DNA of 64,000 nt, taken from NCBI RefSeq assembly GCF_002197985.1, contig NZ_NBYK01000008.1, positions 85,334-149,333 of the forward strand, in the 5' to 3' direction. Within the stretch, counting starts at the first letter, position 1. Every line of letters begins with the position of its first letter. The stretch comes from Halopseudomonas aestusnigri (GTDB taxonomy: Bacteria > Pseudomonadota > Gammaproteobacteria > Pseudomonadales > Pseudomonadaceae). Made by a program: the position numbers and the translations under genes. Below the pieces are notes generated by a model that worked only from the letters and a program-made list of their open reading frames with translations, was not told where the DNA came from and did not search any database. Of this stretch, positions 56,166 through 64,000 are shown one piece after another.

Positions 56166-57671
56166 ATGTCCCTGGCCACCATCCACAGCCGCGCGCGTCT
56201 GGGTATCGACGCGCCGGCCGTCCAGGTCGAAGTCCATCTTGCCAACGGTATGCCCAGCCTGACCCTGGTCGGCTTGCCGGAAACGGCGGTCCGTGAAAGC
56301 AAGGACCGGGTGCGCAGCGCGTTGCTGAACGCGCAGCTGGAGTTCCCGGGCAGCAAGCGCATCACCATCAGCCTGGCGCCCGCCGATCTGCCCAAGGATG
56401 GCGGCCGCTTTGATCTGGCCATCGCCCTCGGGCTGCTGGCGGCAAGCGGGCAGATTCCGGCGCAGGCGCTGGCCGACTGCGAGTGCATTGGCGAGCTGGC
56501 GCTGTCCGGCGAGCTGCGACCGATCCAGGGCGTGCTGCCGGTGGCGCTGGCCTGCCGCGATGCCGGTCGCAAGCTGATTCTGCCGGCCGCTAACGCGGCC
56601 GAGGCCGCACTGGTCAGCGGGATCGAACTGATCGCTGCCGATCATCTGCTGCCGCTATGTGCGCACTTGCGCGGTGACCAGCGCTTGCCCGACCTCCCGC
56701 CGACAGCGGCCTCAGCGCCAGCCAGGCATGCCGACCTCGCCGACGTACAGGGACAGGAGCAGGCCAAAAGGGCGCTGATCATCGCCGCAAGCGGCGGTCA
56801 CAACCTGTTGCTGTTTGGGCCACCCGGAACCGGGAAGACCCTGCTGGCCAGCCGTCTGCCCGGCATTCTGCCGCCACTTGAGGAACAGGAAGCACTCGAG
56901 GTCGCGGCAATTCAATCAGTCTGCGACCGCACGCCGCTGAGCGCCTGGCCTGCGCGCCCCTTTCGCTCGCCCCATCACGGTGCATCCGCTGCGGCGCTGG
57001 TTGGCGGCGGCAGCCAGCCACGCCCCGGTGAAATCAGCCAGGCACATCATGGCGTGCTGTTTCTGGATGAGTTGCCGGAGTTCGATCGCAAGGTACTGGA
57101 GATGCTGCGTGAGCCACTGGAGTCCGGTGCGATTCACATCGCCCGCGCCCGCGAGCAACTGCGCTTTCCTGCCCGATTTCAACTGGTAGCGGCGATGAAC
57201 CCCTGCCCCTGCGGCTATCAGGGTGACCCATCGAGCCGCTGCCGCTGCACGCCGGAGCAGGTTCAGCGCTACCGCAGCAAGCTGTCGGGCCCCCTTTTGG
57301 ACCGCATCGACCTGCATCTGGCAATGCGCAACGAGCCATTCAGCCTGCAGGGTAACAACGAGCCCGGGCGGCCGAACAGCGCGACTGCTGCGGCGCAGGT
57401 GGCAGCCGCCAGGGCGCTCCAGCTGAATCGGCAGCAGGGCCTCAATGCCCATATGGGACTGGAGAGCTTGCGTACGCACTGCACGCTGAGCGACGCCGAT
57501 GGTCAGTGGCTGGAGCAGGCGGTCACCCGCCTTGGGCTGTCCCATAGGGCCAGTCACCGGGTACTCAAGGTCGCGCGGACGCTGGCGGATCTGGACGCCG
57601 TGGCGCAGATCAGCCGTTCACATCTGGCAGAAGCGTTGCAGTATCGGCAGCTGGACCGCCAGCCCGGCTAG
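56166..57671 (+). CDS. comM: ComM/YifB AAA+ helicase (Mg-chelatase-like)
   Basis: 501 aa. N-terminal ChlI/Lon-like domain (about 20-190: GMPSLTLVGLPETAVRESKDRVRSAL), AAA+ core with Walker A GPPGTGKT (about 218) and Walker B GVLFLDELPEF, Cys cluster NPCPCGYQGDPSSRCRC, C-terminal helical lid. ComM is a hexameric branch-migration helicase acting in natural transformation and homologous recombination. GGAG before the ATG. Confidence 0.93.
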   Translation: MSLATIHSRARLGIDAPAVQVEVHLANGMPSLTLVGLPETAVRESKDRVRSALLNAQLEFPGSKRITISLAPADLPKDGGRFDLAIALGLLAASGQIPAQALADCECIGELALSGELRPIQGVLPVALACRDAGRKLILPAANAAEAALVSGIELIAADHLLPLCAHLRGDQRLPDLPPTAASAPARHADLADVQGQEQAKRALIIAASGGHNLLLFGPPGTGKTLLASRLPGILPPLEEQEALEVAAIQSVCDRTPLSAWPARPFRSPHHGASAAALVGGGSQPRPGEISQAHHGVLFLDELPEFDRKVLEMLREPLESGAIHIARAREQLRFPARFQLVAAMNPCPCGYQGDPSSRCRCTPEQVQRYRSKLSGPLLDRIDLHLAMRNEPFSLQGNNEPGRPNSATAAAQVAAARALQLNRQQGLNAHMGLESLRTHCTLSDADGQWLEQAVTRLGLSHRASHRVLKVARTLADLDAVAQISRSHLAEALQYRQLDRQPG

Positions 57672-57732
57672 AGAAAAGGTATGCAATAACTGGCAGGCGC
57701 GAACAGGTGGACTATAGTCAGTAGCAGCGGGG

Positions 57733-57769
57733 CGGCACCGGTGTCGAGACGCTGGCGCCAGCGGTGCCG
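57733..57769. terminator. hairpin between comM and the GGDEF-EAL gene
   Basis: CGGCACCG (57733-57740) and CGGTGCCG (57762-57769) with an inner palindrome CGCTGGCGCCAGCG. Placed between convergent genes; probable bidirectional transcript end. Confidence 0.5.
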
Positions 57770-57798
57770 GTCGTCGCCTTGCGTTCAACCTGCAGCAA

Positions 57799-59520
57799 TC
57801 AGGAAATCAGCGACAGACCGGTTGCCGATCCGCACTCTTCCTCACGCCCCATCGCGTAGGCATCCATGAAGTAACACAGCTCCTCGAATGCCAGCGCCGG
57901 ACTGATGAAATAGCCCTGTACCTGATCACACCCAAGACTGCGCAGAATTTCCAGCTGGTCGCGATATTCGACGCCTTCGGCAACCACTTCCAGCCCCAGG
58001 CTGTGCCCCATGTCGATCATCGCCCCCACCAACTGACGATCGGCCGTACGCTCGGCAATCGCCTTGACGAAACTGCGATCAATTTTCAGCAGGTTGATCG
58101 GCAGGCTGTGCAGGTGAACGAACGACGAAAACCCGGTGCCGAAGTCATCCAGCGAAAAACGCAGCCCCAGGCCGGTCATCCCGTCCATGGTCATCAGCAC
58201 CTGCTCCGGCTGCTGCATGACCGCGGTCTCGGTCAGCTCGAACTCCAGCCAGTGCGGATCGATGCCGGTGCGCTCAAGCAAGCGCTTGACCGTCGACAGC
58301 AGCGCGCTGTCCTGGAACTGGCGGAACGACATGTTCACCGCCACGTGCACCGGCGCCATATTGCGCTTCTTCATCTGGGCCAGATCGTGGCAGGCGCGGG
58401 CAATGACCCAATAGCCCATTGGCACGATCAGGCCGGTCTCCTCGGCCAGCGGAATGAATTCGTTGGGCCCGAGCAGACCGCGCTCGGGATGACGCCAGCG
58501 AATCAGCCCCTCAAGGCCAACGATCTTGCCGCTGCCGAGATCGACCCGCGGCTGATAGTGCAGCTCAAACTCACCGCGCCGCAGCGCATGGCGCAGCGAC
58601 GCCTCAAACTCGATCAGGCTGTGCGCCTGCAGATTGATGCGCTCGTCATAAAAGTGGAAATTGCAGCCGCGCTGCCCCTTGGCCTGCAGCATCGCCAGAT
58701 TGGCGTGCAGCAACAGACTGTCGACGGTCTGACCACCCTCAGGATAGGTGGCAATACCGACACTGCAGCCGAGCAGCATGCCTTCACTGTTGACGTTGAA
58801 GGGCTCGGCCAGCTCATTGATGATCTTCTGCGCGATCTGCAGCAGGTTGCTGGACGAGCCGTAATCCTCGACTACCAGAGCAAACTCGTCGCTGCCCATG
58901 CGGCCGATGGTGTCGGTGTTGCGCAGCACCGAGCGCAGCCGCTCGACCACTTCGCAAATAATGGCGTCGCCGGCACTGTGGCCGAGGGTATCGTTGACGT
59001 GGCGAAAGTTGTCCATGTCGACACAGAACACCGCCAGCGGCTGATTGGTACGCAGGGCGCGGCGCATGCCCTGCTTGAGGCGATCCTGAAGCATCTGCCG
59101 ATTGCAGGTGCCGGTCAGCGGGTCGAAGCTTGCAGCCCGTTCAAGGGCACTGCGCAGCCGGTGGCGTTCAATGGCGTACTGCAGGCAACGCACCATCTCG
59201 CTGGCTGACGCCTGCTCCCAGAGACTGTCGTTCAAGCCGCTGTTAAACCCGGAGAAGTCCGGTTCGCTGACCAGGTGAATGACGGGGACACCACAGTCCT
59301 GCAGCAGGGAAAGATTCGCCGAACGCGACAGTACCGCCTGCACCTCACCCTGATTGATTCGGGTCTGCAGCTGATGCCAGTCATCCATACGCTCCAGCAC
59401 GAAGGGCAGACGTGCCAATGCCGATAGCCGCCGACAGAGCTGCACGTAGGCTCCGTGGTCGCTATCGAGCATCACTACCCGCTGCGTCGCACTGTCATCG
59501 CTCAACTGGCGATCCCCCAA
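57799..59520 (-). CDS. GGDEF-EAL protein, probable c-di-GMP phosphodiesterase
   Basis: 573 aa. N-terminal receiver-like region (about 1-125) lacks the phospho-acceptor pattern. GGDEF domain (about 135-300) has GRMGSDEF instead of GGDEF, so cyclase activity is unlikely. EAL domain (about 310-560) keeps EGLIRW (EAL variant), VNMSFRQF, FELTE, LDDFGTGFSS, LKIDRSFV and AEGVE, so cleavage of c-di-GMP is likely. No membrane helix. The start is uncertain: TTG 59520 or ATG 59472. Confidence 0.85.
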   Translation of the reverse strand: MGDRQLSDDSATQRVVMLDSDHGAYVQLCRRLSALARLPFVLERMDDWHQLQTRINQGEVQAVLSRSANLSLLQDCGVPVIHLVSEPDFSGFNSGLNDSLWEQASASEMVRCLQYAIERHRLRSALERAASFDPLTGTCNRQMLQDRLKQGMRRALRTNQPLAVFCVDMDNFRHVNDTLGHSAGDAIICEVVERLRSVLRNTDTIGRMGSDEFALVVEDYGSSSNLLQIAQKIINELAEPFNVNSEGMLLGCSVGIATYPEGGQTVDSLLLHANLAMLQAKGQRGCNFHFYDERINLQAHSLIEFEASLRHALRRGEFELHYQPRVDLGSGKIVGLEGLIRWRHPERGLLGPNEFIPLAEETGLIVPMGYWVIARACHDLAQMKKRNMAPVHVAVNMSFRQFQDSALLSTVKRLLERTGIDPHWLEFELTETAVMQQPEQVLMTMDGMTGLGLRFSLDDFGTGFSSFVHLHSLPINLLKIDRSFVKAIAERTADRQLVGAMIDMGHSLGLEVVAEGVEYRDQLEILRSLGCDQVQGYFISPALAFEELCYFMDAYAMGREEECGSATGLSLIS

Positions 59521-59807
59521 GGTTCGAGAACAACACTGACACTCACCATCCCACCCTCCAGCTAGCCAAGCTATCTACTTGATTTGGCTGACATCTTTCT
59601 GGAAGCCACTGCGAAATCAGGCAGGGCTGACAGCGTCACATTACGTCTCGAAAGGCAAAGATTCTTTTAAATTTAGATATATACAGCATTTTTGTGAAGT
59701 TACTTATAGCGAAATTTTGCGTAATTACCAAGCTTCACCCGCACCGCTCATCCGGTCTCAACACGAAAACTGCTACTATTGCCCGCCCGTTCAGGAGTAT
59801 CAAAGCC

Positions 59808-61817
59808 GTGTCACGCCTCAACCCCCGCCAACAGGAAGCCGTCGAATATATCAGCGGGCCGCTGCTGGTACTGGCAGGGGCCGGTAGCGGCAAGACCAGT
59901 GTGATCACACGCAAGATCGCCTATCTGGTCAAGGAGTGCGGTATCCGCGCGCAAAACATCATCGCCGTGACCTTCACCAACAAGGCCGCACGCGAGATGA
60001 AGGAGCGGGTCAGCCAGCTGATCAAGGGACCGGACGCCCGCGGCCTGACCGTCTCGACTTTCCACAACCTCGGTCTGAACATCATCCGCAAGGAGCATCA
60101 GCGACTCGGCTACAAGCCCGGCTTCTCGATCTTCGATCAACAGGATGCCACGGCATTGATTACCGATCTGATGCACAAGGATTACGGCGCCGAAGACGGC
60201 ATCGAAGGCATCCAGGCACAGATCTCCAACTGGAAGAACGACCTGATCCTGCCGGATGAAGCGCTGGCCAAGGCCAAGACCCCGCAGGAGCAGACCGCCG
60301 CCAGCGTATACATGCACTACCAGCGCACCCTCAAGGCCTACAACGCGGTCGACTTTGACGACCTGATCCTGATTCCGGTGGTGCTGTTTCGCGATAACCC
60401 CGATGTGCTCGAGAAGTGGCAGTTTCGCATCCGCTACATGCTGGTCGACGAATACCAGGACACCAACGCCAGCCAGTACCTGCTGGTCAAGATGCTGGTC
60501 GGCGCGCAATCGCGCTTTACCGTAGTCGGCGACGATGACCAGTCGATCTACGCCTGGCGCGGCGCCCGCCCGGAAAACCTGGCGCTGCTCAAGGAAGACT
60601 TTCCGCAGCTCAAGGTGGTCATGCTGGAGCAGAACTACCGCTCAACCAGCCGTATCCTGCGCGCCGCCAACACCCTGATCGCCAACAACCCGCATGTGTT
60701 CGAGAAGCAACTGTGGAGCGAGCTGGGCTACGGCGAGCCGCTGCGCGTGATCCGCTGCCGCAACGAAGAAGCCGAGGCCGAGCGGGTCGCGGTCGAGATC
60801 CAGAACCAGCACCACCAGCACAAGCGTGCCTGGCGCGACTTCGCGATCCTCTACCGAGGCAATCACCAGGCGCGCCTGATCGAACTCAAACTGCAGCACC
60901 ACCAGATCCCCTACCACCTGTCCGGCGGCACCAGCTTCTTTAGCCGGCAGGAGGTCAAGGACCTGATGTCCTACCTGCGCCTGCTGGTCAACCAGGATGA
61001 CGACAACGCCCTGCTGCGGGTCATCAACGTCCCGCGCCGCGAGATTGGCCCGGCCACCCTGGAAAAGCTCGGCACCTACGCCAACGACCGTCAGATCACC
61101 ATGTATCAGGCCTGCACCGAGATCGGGCTGGGCGAGCGCCTGGATGCCCGTTACACCGAAAAGCTGCAGCGCTTCATCACCTGGCTCGACGGCATTCGCA
61201 AGCAGTGCTACGAAGGCGACCCGATTGAAACCCTGCGACGCATGGTGCTCGATCTGGACTACGAGAACTGGATTCGCCAGAACTGCTCCAGCGACGAGAT
61301 CGCCGCCAAGCGCATGGGCAACGTCTGGTTCCTGCTGGACTCGATCAAAAGCATCCTGGAAAAGGACGAAAGCGGCGAGAGCAACATCGAAGATGCCATT
61401 GCCAAGCTGGTCCTGCGTGACATGCTCGAACGCCAGGAAGAGGAAGAGGACTCCGACCGGGTGCAGCTGATGACCCTGCACGCCTCCAAGGGTCTGGAGT
61501 ATCCGCACGTGTTCATCTTGGGTATGGAGGAAGAGATTCTCCCCCACCGCTCCAGCATCGAAGCCGACAGCGTCGAAGAAGAACGCCGGCTGGCCTATGT
61601 CGGCATTACCCGTGCGCGCAAGACGCTGACGTTTACCTTCGCTGCCAAGCGCCGCCAGTTTGGCGAAGTCATCGACTGTGCACCCAGCCGCTTCCTGGAC
61701 GAAATTCCGTCCGAGGATCTGGAGTGGGAAGGCACCGAGGAAGCACCGGTCGAGCAGAAGCAGGCCCGCGGTAAAGCGGCACTGTCCAACCTGCGCGACC
61801 TGCTCAAAGGCTCCTGA
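59808..61817 (+). CDS. rep: ATP-dependent DNA helicase Rep
   Basis: 669 aa. UvrD/Rep superfamily-1 helicase that clears proteins ahead of replication forks. Motif I GAGSGKTSVIT (about 23-33), Ia TFTNKAA, II VDEYQDTN, III GDDDQSIYAWRGA, IV EQNYRS, V TLHASKGLEYPHV, VI RRLAYVGITRA. GTG start at 59808 with AGGAG 10 nt upstream; the frame is open to an ATG at 59694, but the family N-terminus fits the GTG. Confidence 0.95.
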   Translation: MSRLNPRQQEAVEYISGPLLVLAGAGSGKTSVITRKIAYLVKECGIRAQNIIAVTFTNKAAREMKERVSQLIKGPDARGLTVSTFHNLGLNIIRKEHQRLGYKPGFSIFDQQDATALITDLMHKDYGAEDGIEGIQAQISNWKNDLILPDEALAKAKTPQEQTAASVYMHYQRTLKAYNAVDFDDLILIPVVLFRDNPDVLEKWQFRIRYMLVDEYQDTNASQYLLVKMLVGAQSRFTVVGDDDQSIYAWRGARPENLALLKEDFPQLKVVMLEQNYRSTSRILRAANTLIANNPHVFEKQLWSELGYGEPLRVIRCRNEEAEAERVAVEIQNQHHQHKRAWRDFAILYRGNHQARLIELKLQHHQIPYHLSGGTSFFSRQEVKDLMSYLRLLVNQDDDNALLRVINVPRREIGPATLEKLGTYANDRQITMYQACTEIGLGERLDARYTEKLQRFITWLDGIRKQCYEGDPIETLRRMVLDLDYENWIRQNCSSDEIAAKRMGNVWFLLDSIKSILEKDESGESNIEDAIAKLVLRDMLERQEEEEDSDRVQLMTLHASKGLEYPHVFILGMEEEILPHRSSIEADSVEEERRLAYVGITRARKTLTFTFAAKRRQFGEVIDCAPSRFLDEIPSEDLEWEGTEEAPVEQKQARGKAALSNLRDLLKGS

Positions 61818-61828
61818 GCCGGAAAGCA

Positions 61829-61855
61829 AAACGCCCCGCACAGGGCGGGGCGTTT
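61829..61855. terminator. bidirectional terminator between rep and cytochrome c5
   Basis: Perfect 11-bp stem AAACGCCCCGC / GCGGGGCGTTT with a 5-nt loop between convergent genes; T-rich on both sides. Confidence 0.85.
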
Positions 61856-61876
61856 AGAGCCGCGAGAAAGACCGGA

Positions 61877-62299
61877 TCAGAGACCGGACATTTCCTTGAT
61901 CGCCGCCATCAGCTCATCGTCAGAGCAGTCGCCGCAAGTACCTTTCGGCGGCATCGCGTTCAGACCGGCAATGGCGTTCTTCAGCAACTCGTTCAGGTCA
62001 CCGCCGTGACGGGCAGTCCAGGCAGCGGTGTCGCCAATCTTCGGAGCGCCCAGTACGCCGGCGCTGTGGCAGGCAGAGCAGAACTTACCGACTACATCGG
62101 CACCGGAGCGCGGGCCCGCCGCCGCCGCAGCGCCACCACCAGCAACCTCGTCAGCACACGGATCACCTGCCAGGCAGACGGTACCGTAAGGCTTCAGACG
62201 TTCAGCGATAGCCTCTTCGTTCGCGGTGGCAGCGAACGCATTACCGGCAACTACGGCCAGCATGGCCGCCGAGGCCAGCAGAATCTTCTTCAAAGTCAT
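61877..62299 (-). CDS. cytochrome c5
   Basis: 140 aa. Signal peptide (about 1-23, ending AFAATA), one heme site FCSACHSAG (CxxCH), distal Met in LNAMPPKGTCGDC, and the extra Cys pair CGDC typical of class-I c5. Periplasmic electron carrier to terminal oxidases. Start at ATG 62299 (MTLKKILL); in-frame ATGs up to 62311 are possible. Confidence 0.92.
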   Translation of the reverse strand: MTLKKILLASAAMLAVVAGNAFAATANEEAIAERLKPYGTVCLAGDPCADEVAGGGAAAAAGPRSGADVVGKFCSACHSAGVLGAPKIGDTAAWTARHGGDLNELLKNAIAGLNAMPPKGTCGDCSDDELMAAIKEMSGL

Positions 62300-62556
62300 C
62301 ACCTTGTGCATCCTCATCATGGCTATAAGTGTTGCGCCCAAGTGCATTGCCCGGACAATGTGCGCGAGTATACCGATAAACCCCCACCCGACAAAGTACC
62401 CGACTTGCCACAGCACGCAAGGAATCCACCCTGAGGCATGGACGCGGCCCCGTTCAATGCGTATCATTGCCGCGCTGAAACGCACCTGCCGCCGACTGCA
62501 ACACGCAAAGGCAGCCAGGGTGCGGCCAAAGGTCGCAACGACCGCAACAGCGCAAC

Positions 62557-62633
62557 GCACTCGTAGCTCAGCTGGATAGAGTACTGCCCTCCGAAGGCAG
62601 GGGTCGTGGGTTCGAATCCCGCCGAGTGCGCCA
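62557..62633 (+). tRNA. tRNA-Arg (anticodon CCG)
   Basis: 77 nt. Acceptor stem GCACTCG/CGAGTGC, D-loop AGCTGGAT, anticodon stem CTGCC/GGCAG with loop CTCCGAA (anticodon CCG), TTCGAAT T-loop, encoded CCA end. Reads Arg codon CGG. Confidence 0.97.
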
Positions 62634-62685
62634 TCTCCCCTTGAAGAAAACGCTTTCCCGGTAGCCCCCTTCTTCTATCCTGACC

Positions 62686-63840
62686 CTAATACCTGTCCTG
62701 CTTTCCCTTGCCTTTCTTGACGGAACGCACGAACTTTCCAAACGCCCTGTCCTTCCTGCGTTTTTCAAGATTCGACATCTCGTGAAACTCGGATTCCTTC
62801 TTGAGCTTGAGATAGTTTTGGAAATGCTCAGGGTCCAACTCCTCGTTAGCGATGCCTTCCCGAATAGCGCAGCCCGGTTCGCTGGTATGCGTACAGTCGG
62901 CAAACCGACATTTGTGCGAATACGCCCGGATATCACTGAAGCTGTCGTCGATACCTTCACTGACGCCAAGCATCCCCAATTCGCGCATACCAGGCATGTC
63001 GATCAAAGACCCACCTTGCTCAAGCACGATAAGCTGGCGCCGGGTGGTGGTATGTCTGCCCTCGCCGGAAGCGCTGACTGCGCTGGTAGTCAGATCGCAG
63101 TCACCGACCAGAGAATTGATGAGCGTCGTCTTGCCTACGCCGGATGAGCCGAGCAGACAGCAGGTTTTACCTGGCTCAATCAGTTCGCGAACCTGGTCGA
63201 CGCCATTGCCGCTGACATTGCTCAGGGCGATGACTCTGGCGCCTATCCCGGCGTCGCGAATCCTCGAGATCAATTGCTCCAATTCAACCGGACTGACCAA
63301 ATCGCTCTTGGTCAGCAGTATCACTGGCTCGATACCCCCTTCGCGCGTTATCACCAGATAGCGTTCCAGTCTTCGCACATTGAAGTCAACGTGGCAGGAC
63401 TGAACAATGAAGGCCAAATCGATATTGACGGCAATCATCTGGAACTCACCTTTGGCGCCAGGCTTTCTCCGCCGCAGAAACGACGTGCGCGGCAGCACCT
63501 CAAGGATGCTCGCATGGGCACCGGAGTCGTGATACCTGACGCTCACCCAGTCACCAACGCAAGGCAGATCGACAGAAGATGCGCTGGCGTAGATGGCTTT
63601 GCCCGTCAGCCTGGCAGGCACTTCGCTCTCGGCATTCCTGACGGTGTACTGATCGCGATCAACAGCAGTCACCCTGGCGATGGACTCGCCGTGACGACAA
63701 TATCTGTCAGGAGGTGATAAATCCTTATGGCGATCGCATGCGGCAGGCGCAGAACAGCCTGAGTCACCGCATGCATCGGTAGAGTGGCAATCATGGGCAA
63801 GCTTATGAAGAGCCGCTTGCTTCGGCTTGGACGTAGTCAT
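62686..63840 (-). CDS. rsgA: ribosome small-subunit GTPase RsgA (YjeQ-like)
   Basis: 384 aa, longer than most RsgA (about 300-350). OB-fold (about 55-120), circularly permuted GTPase with TKSD (G4), GSSGVGKTTLIN (G1), and DMPGM where DTPG is usual (G3), then zinc site HKCRFADCTHTSEPGC. Matures the 30S subunit. The extra N-terminus has five Cys and several His within residues 16-50. Start at ATG 63840; the frame continues to 63924. Confidence 0.88.
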   Translation of the reverse strand: MTTSKPKQAALHKLAHDCHSTDACGDSGCSAPAACDRHKDLSPPDRYCRHGESIARVTAVDRDQYTVRNAESEVPARLTGKAIYASASSVDLPCVGDWVSVRYHDSGAHASILEVLPRTSFLRRRKPGAKGEFQMIAVNIDLAFIVQSCHVDFNVRRLERYLVITREGGIEPVILLTKSDLVSPVELEQLISRIRDAGIGARVIALSNVSGNGVDQVRELIEPGKTCCLLGSSGVGKTTLINSLVGDCDLTTSAVSASGEGRHTTTRRQLIVLEQGGSLIDMPGMRELGMLGVSEGIDDSFSDIRAYSHKCRFADCTHTSEPGCAIREGIANEELDPEHFQNYLKLKKESEFHEMSNLEKRRKDRAFGKFVRSVKKGKGKQDRY

Positions 63841-63922
63841 GTGGAAAATCCATTTGCAGTAATCAGGACGAACAAAACCCGCAAACCACCGCTGGTGGCC
63901 TGCAATTGTTTGTGAACGCGAC

Positions 63923-63956
63923 AACCTGAATCCCCTGCGTGTGCAGGGTTCGGGTT
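63923..63956. repeat. hairpin upstream of rsgA
   Basis: CCCTGC-GTGT-GCAGGG with outer pairs AACC.GAA/TTC.GGGTT. May be a leader structure of rsgA or the end of a transcript entering from the right. Nothing else is recognised in 63841-64000. Confidence 0.45.
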
Positions 63957-64000
63957 ATCGGATTACTGCAATCTCCAACATCCAAACCTCGATAAATGAT

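Overview
The window is high-GC DNA from a gammaproteobacterium of the Pseudomonadaceae. The evidence is the order cyaA - lptM - lysA - dapF - DUF484 - xerC - HAD hydrolase - sutA, then amtB/glnK - ubiK - comM and rep - cytochrome c5, plus the Pseudomonas-type genes fabY, sutA and lipA/lipase foldase. A marine or Halopseudomonas-like lineage is plausible, but the sequence alone does not prove it.

Layout. 1-5912: a stomatin/NfeD membrane pair, a glutamate-receptor-like potassium channel, and a secreted lipase with its membrane foldase. 5887-10601: the YdbH-YnbE-YdbL intermembrane lipid-transport trio and a phospholipase-D-like protein. 10680-11985: an IS110-family element between REP-like palindromes. 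12085-15510: gabT, gabD and a MarR regulator, with a palindromic operator candidate. 15754-23542: a PqqU/YncD-like TonB receptor, an MFS carrier, a divergent aldehyde dehydrogenase/omega-aminotransferase pair, a cupin and an orphan binding protein. 23733-28082: fabY, adenine deaminase, a 264-bp multi-hairpin element and a GST. 28241-36890: the conserved cyaA/lysA/dapF/xerC chromosomal block ending in sutA.

36999-46296: eleven minus-strand genes, most of them overlapping, lie behind a guanidine-I (ykkC) riboswitch. They encode an ABC importer, a desaturase-like diiron enzyme, two SDRs, an EamA carrier, a creatininase-family hydrolase, an isochorismatase-like hydrolase, a lactonase-like MBL hydrolase and an unrecognised 252-aa protein. 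None of the known guanidine-degradation enzymes (urea/guanidine carboxylase, carboxyguanidine deiminase, allophanate hydrolase) is present. This is the best candidate for an undescribed system: uptake and stepwise oxidation/hydrolysis of a guanidine-containing compound.

46523-53413: YjbQ, a ferritin-like protein, a glutaredoxin-MauE fusion, a copper operon (cupredoxin, CopA, CopB) and a divergent PhoPQ-like two-component system. 53571-57671: amtB-glnK with a distant NtrC/sigma-54 promoter, ubiK and comM. 57799-63840: a GGDEF-EAL protein, rep, cytochrome c5, tRNA-Arg(CCG) and an RsgA-type GTPase with an unusual Cys/His-rich N-terminus. Degenerate 7-bp tandem repeats and REP-like hairpins recur between genes.
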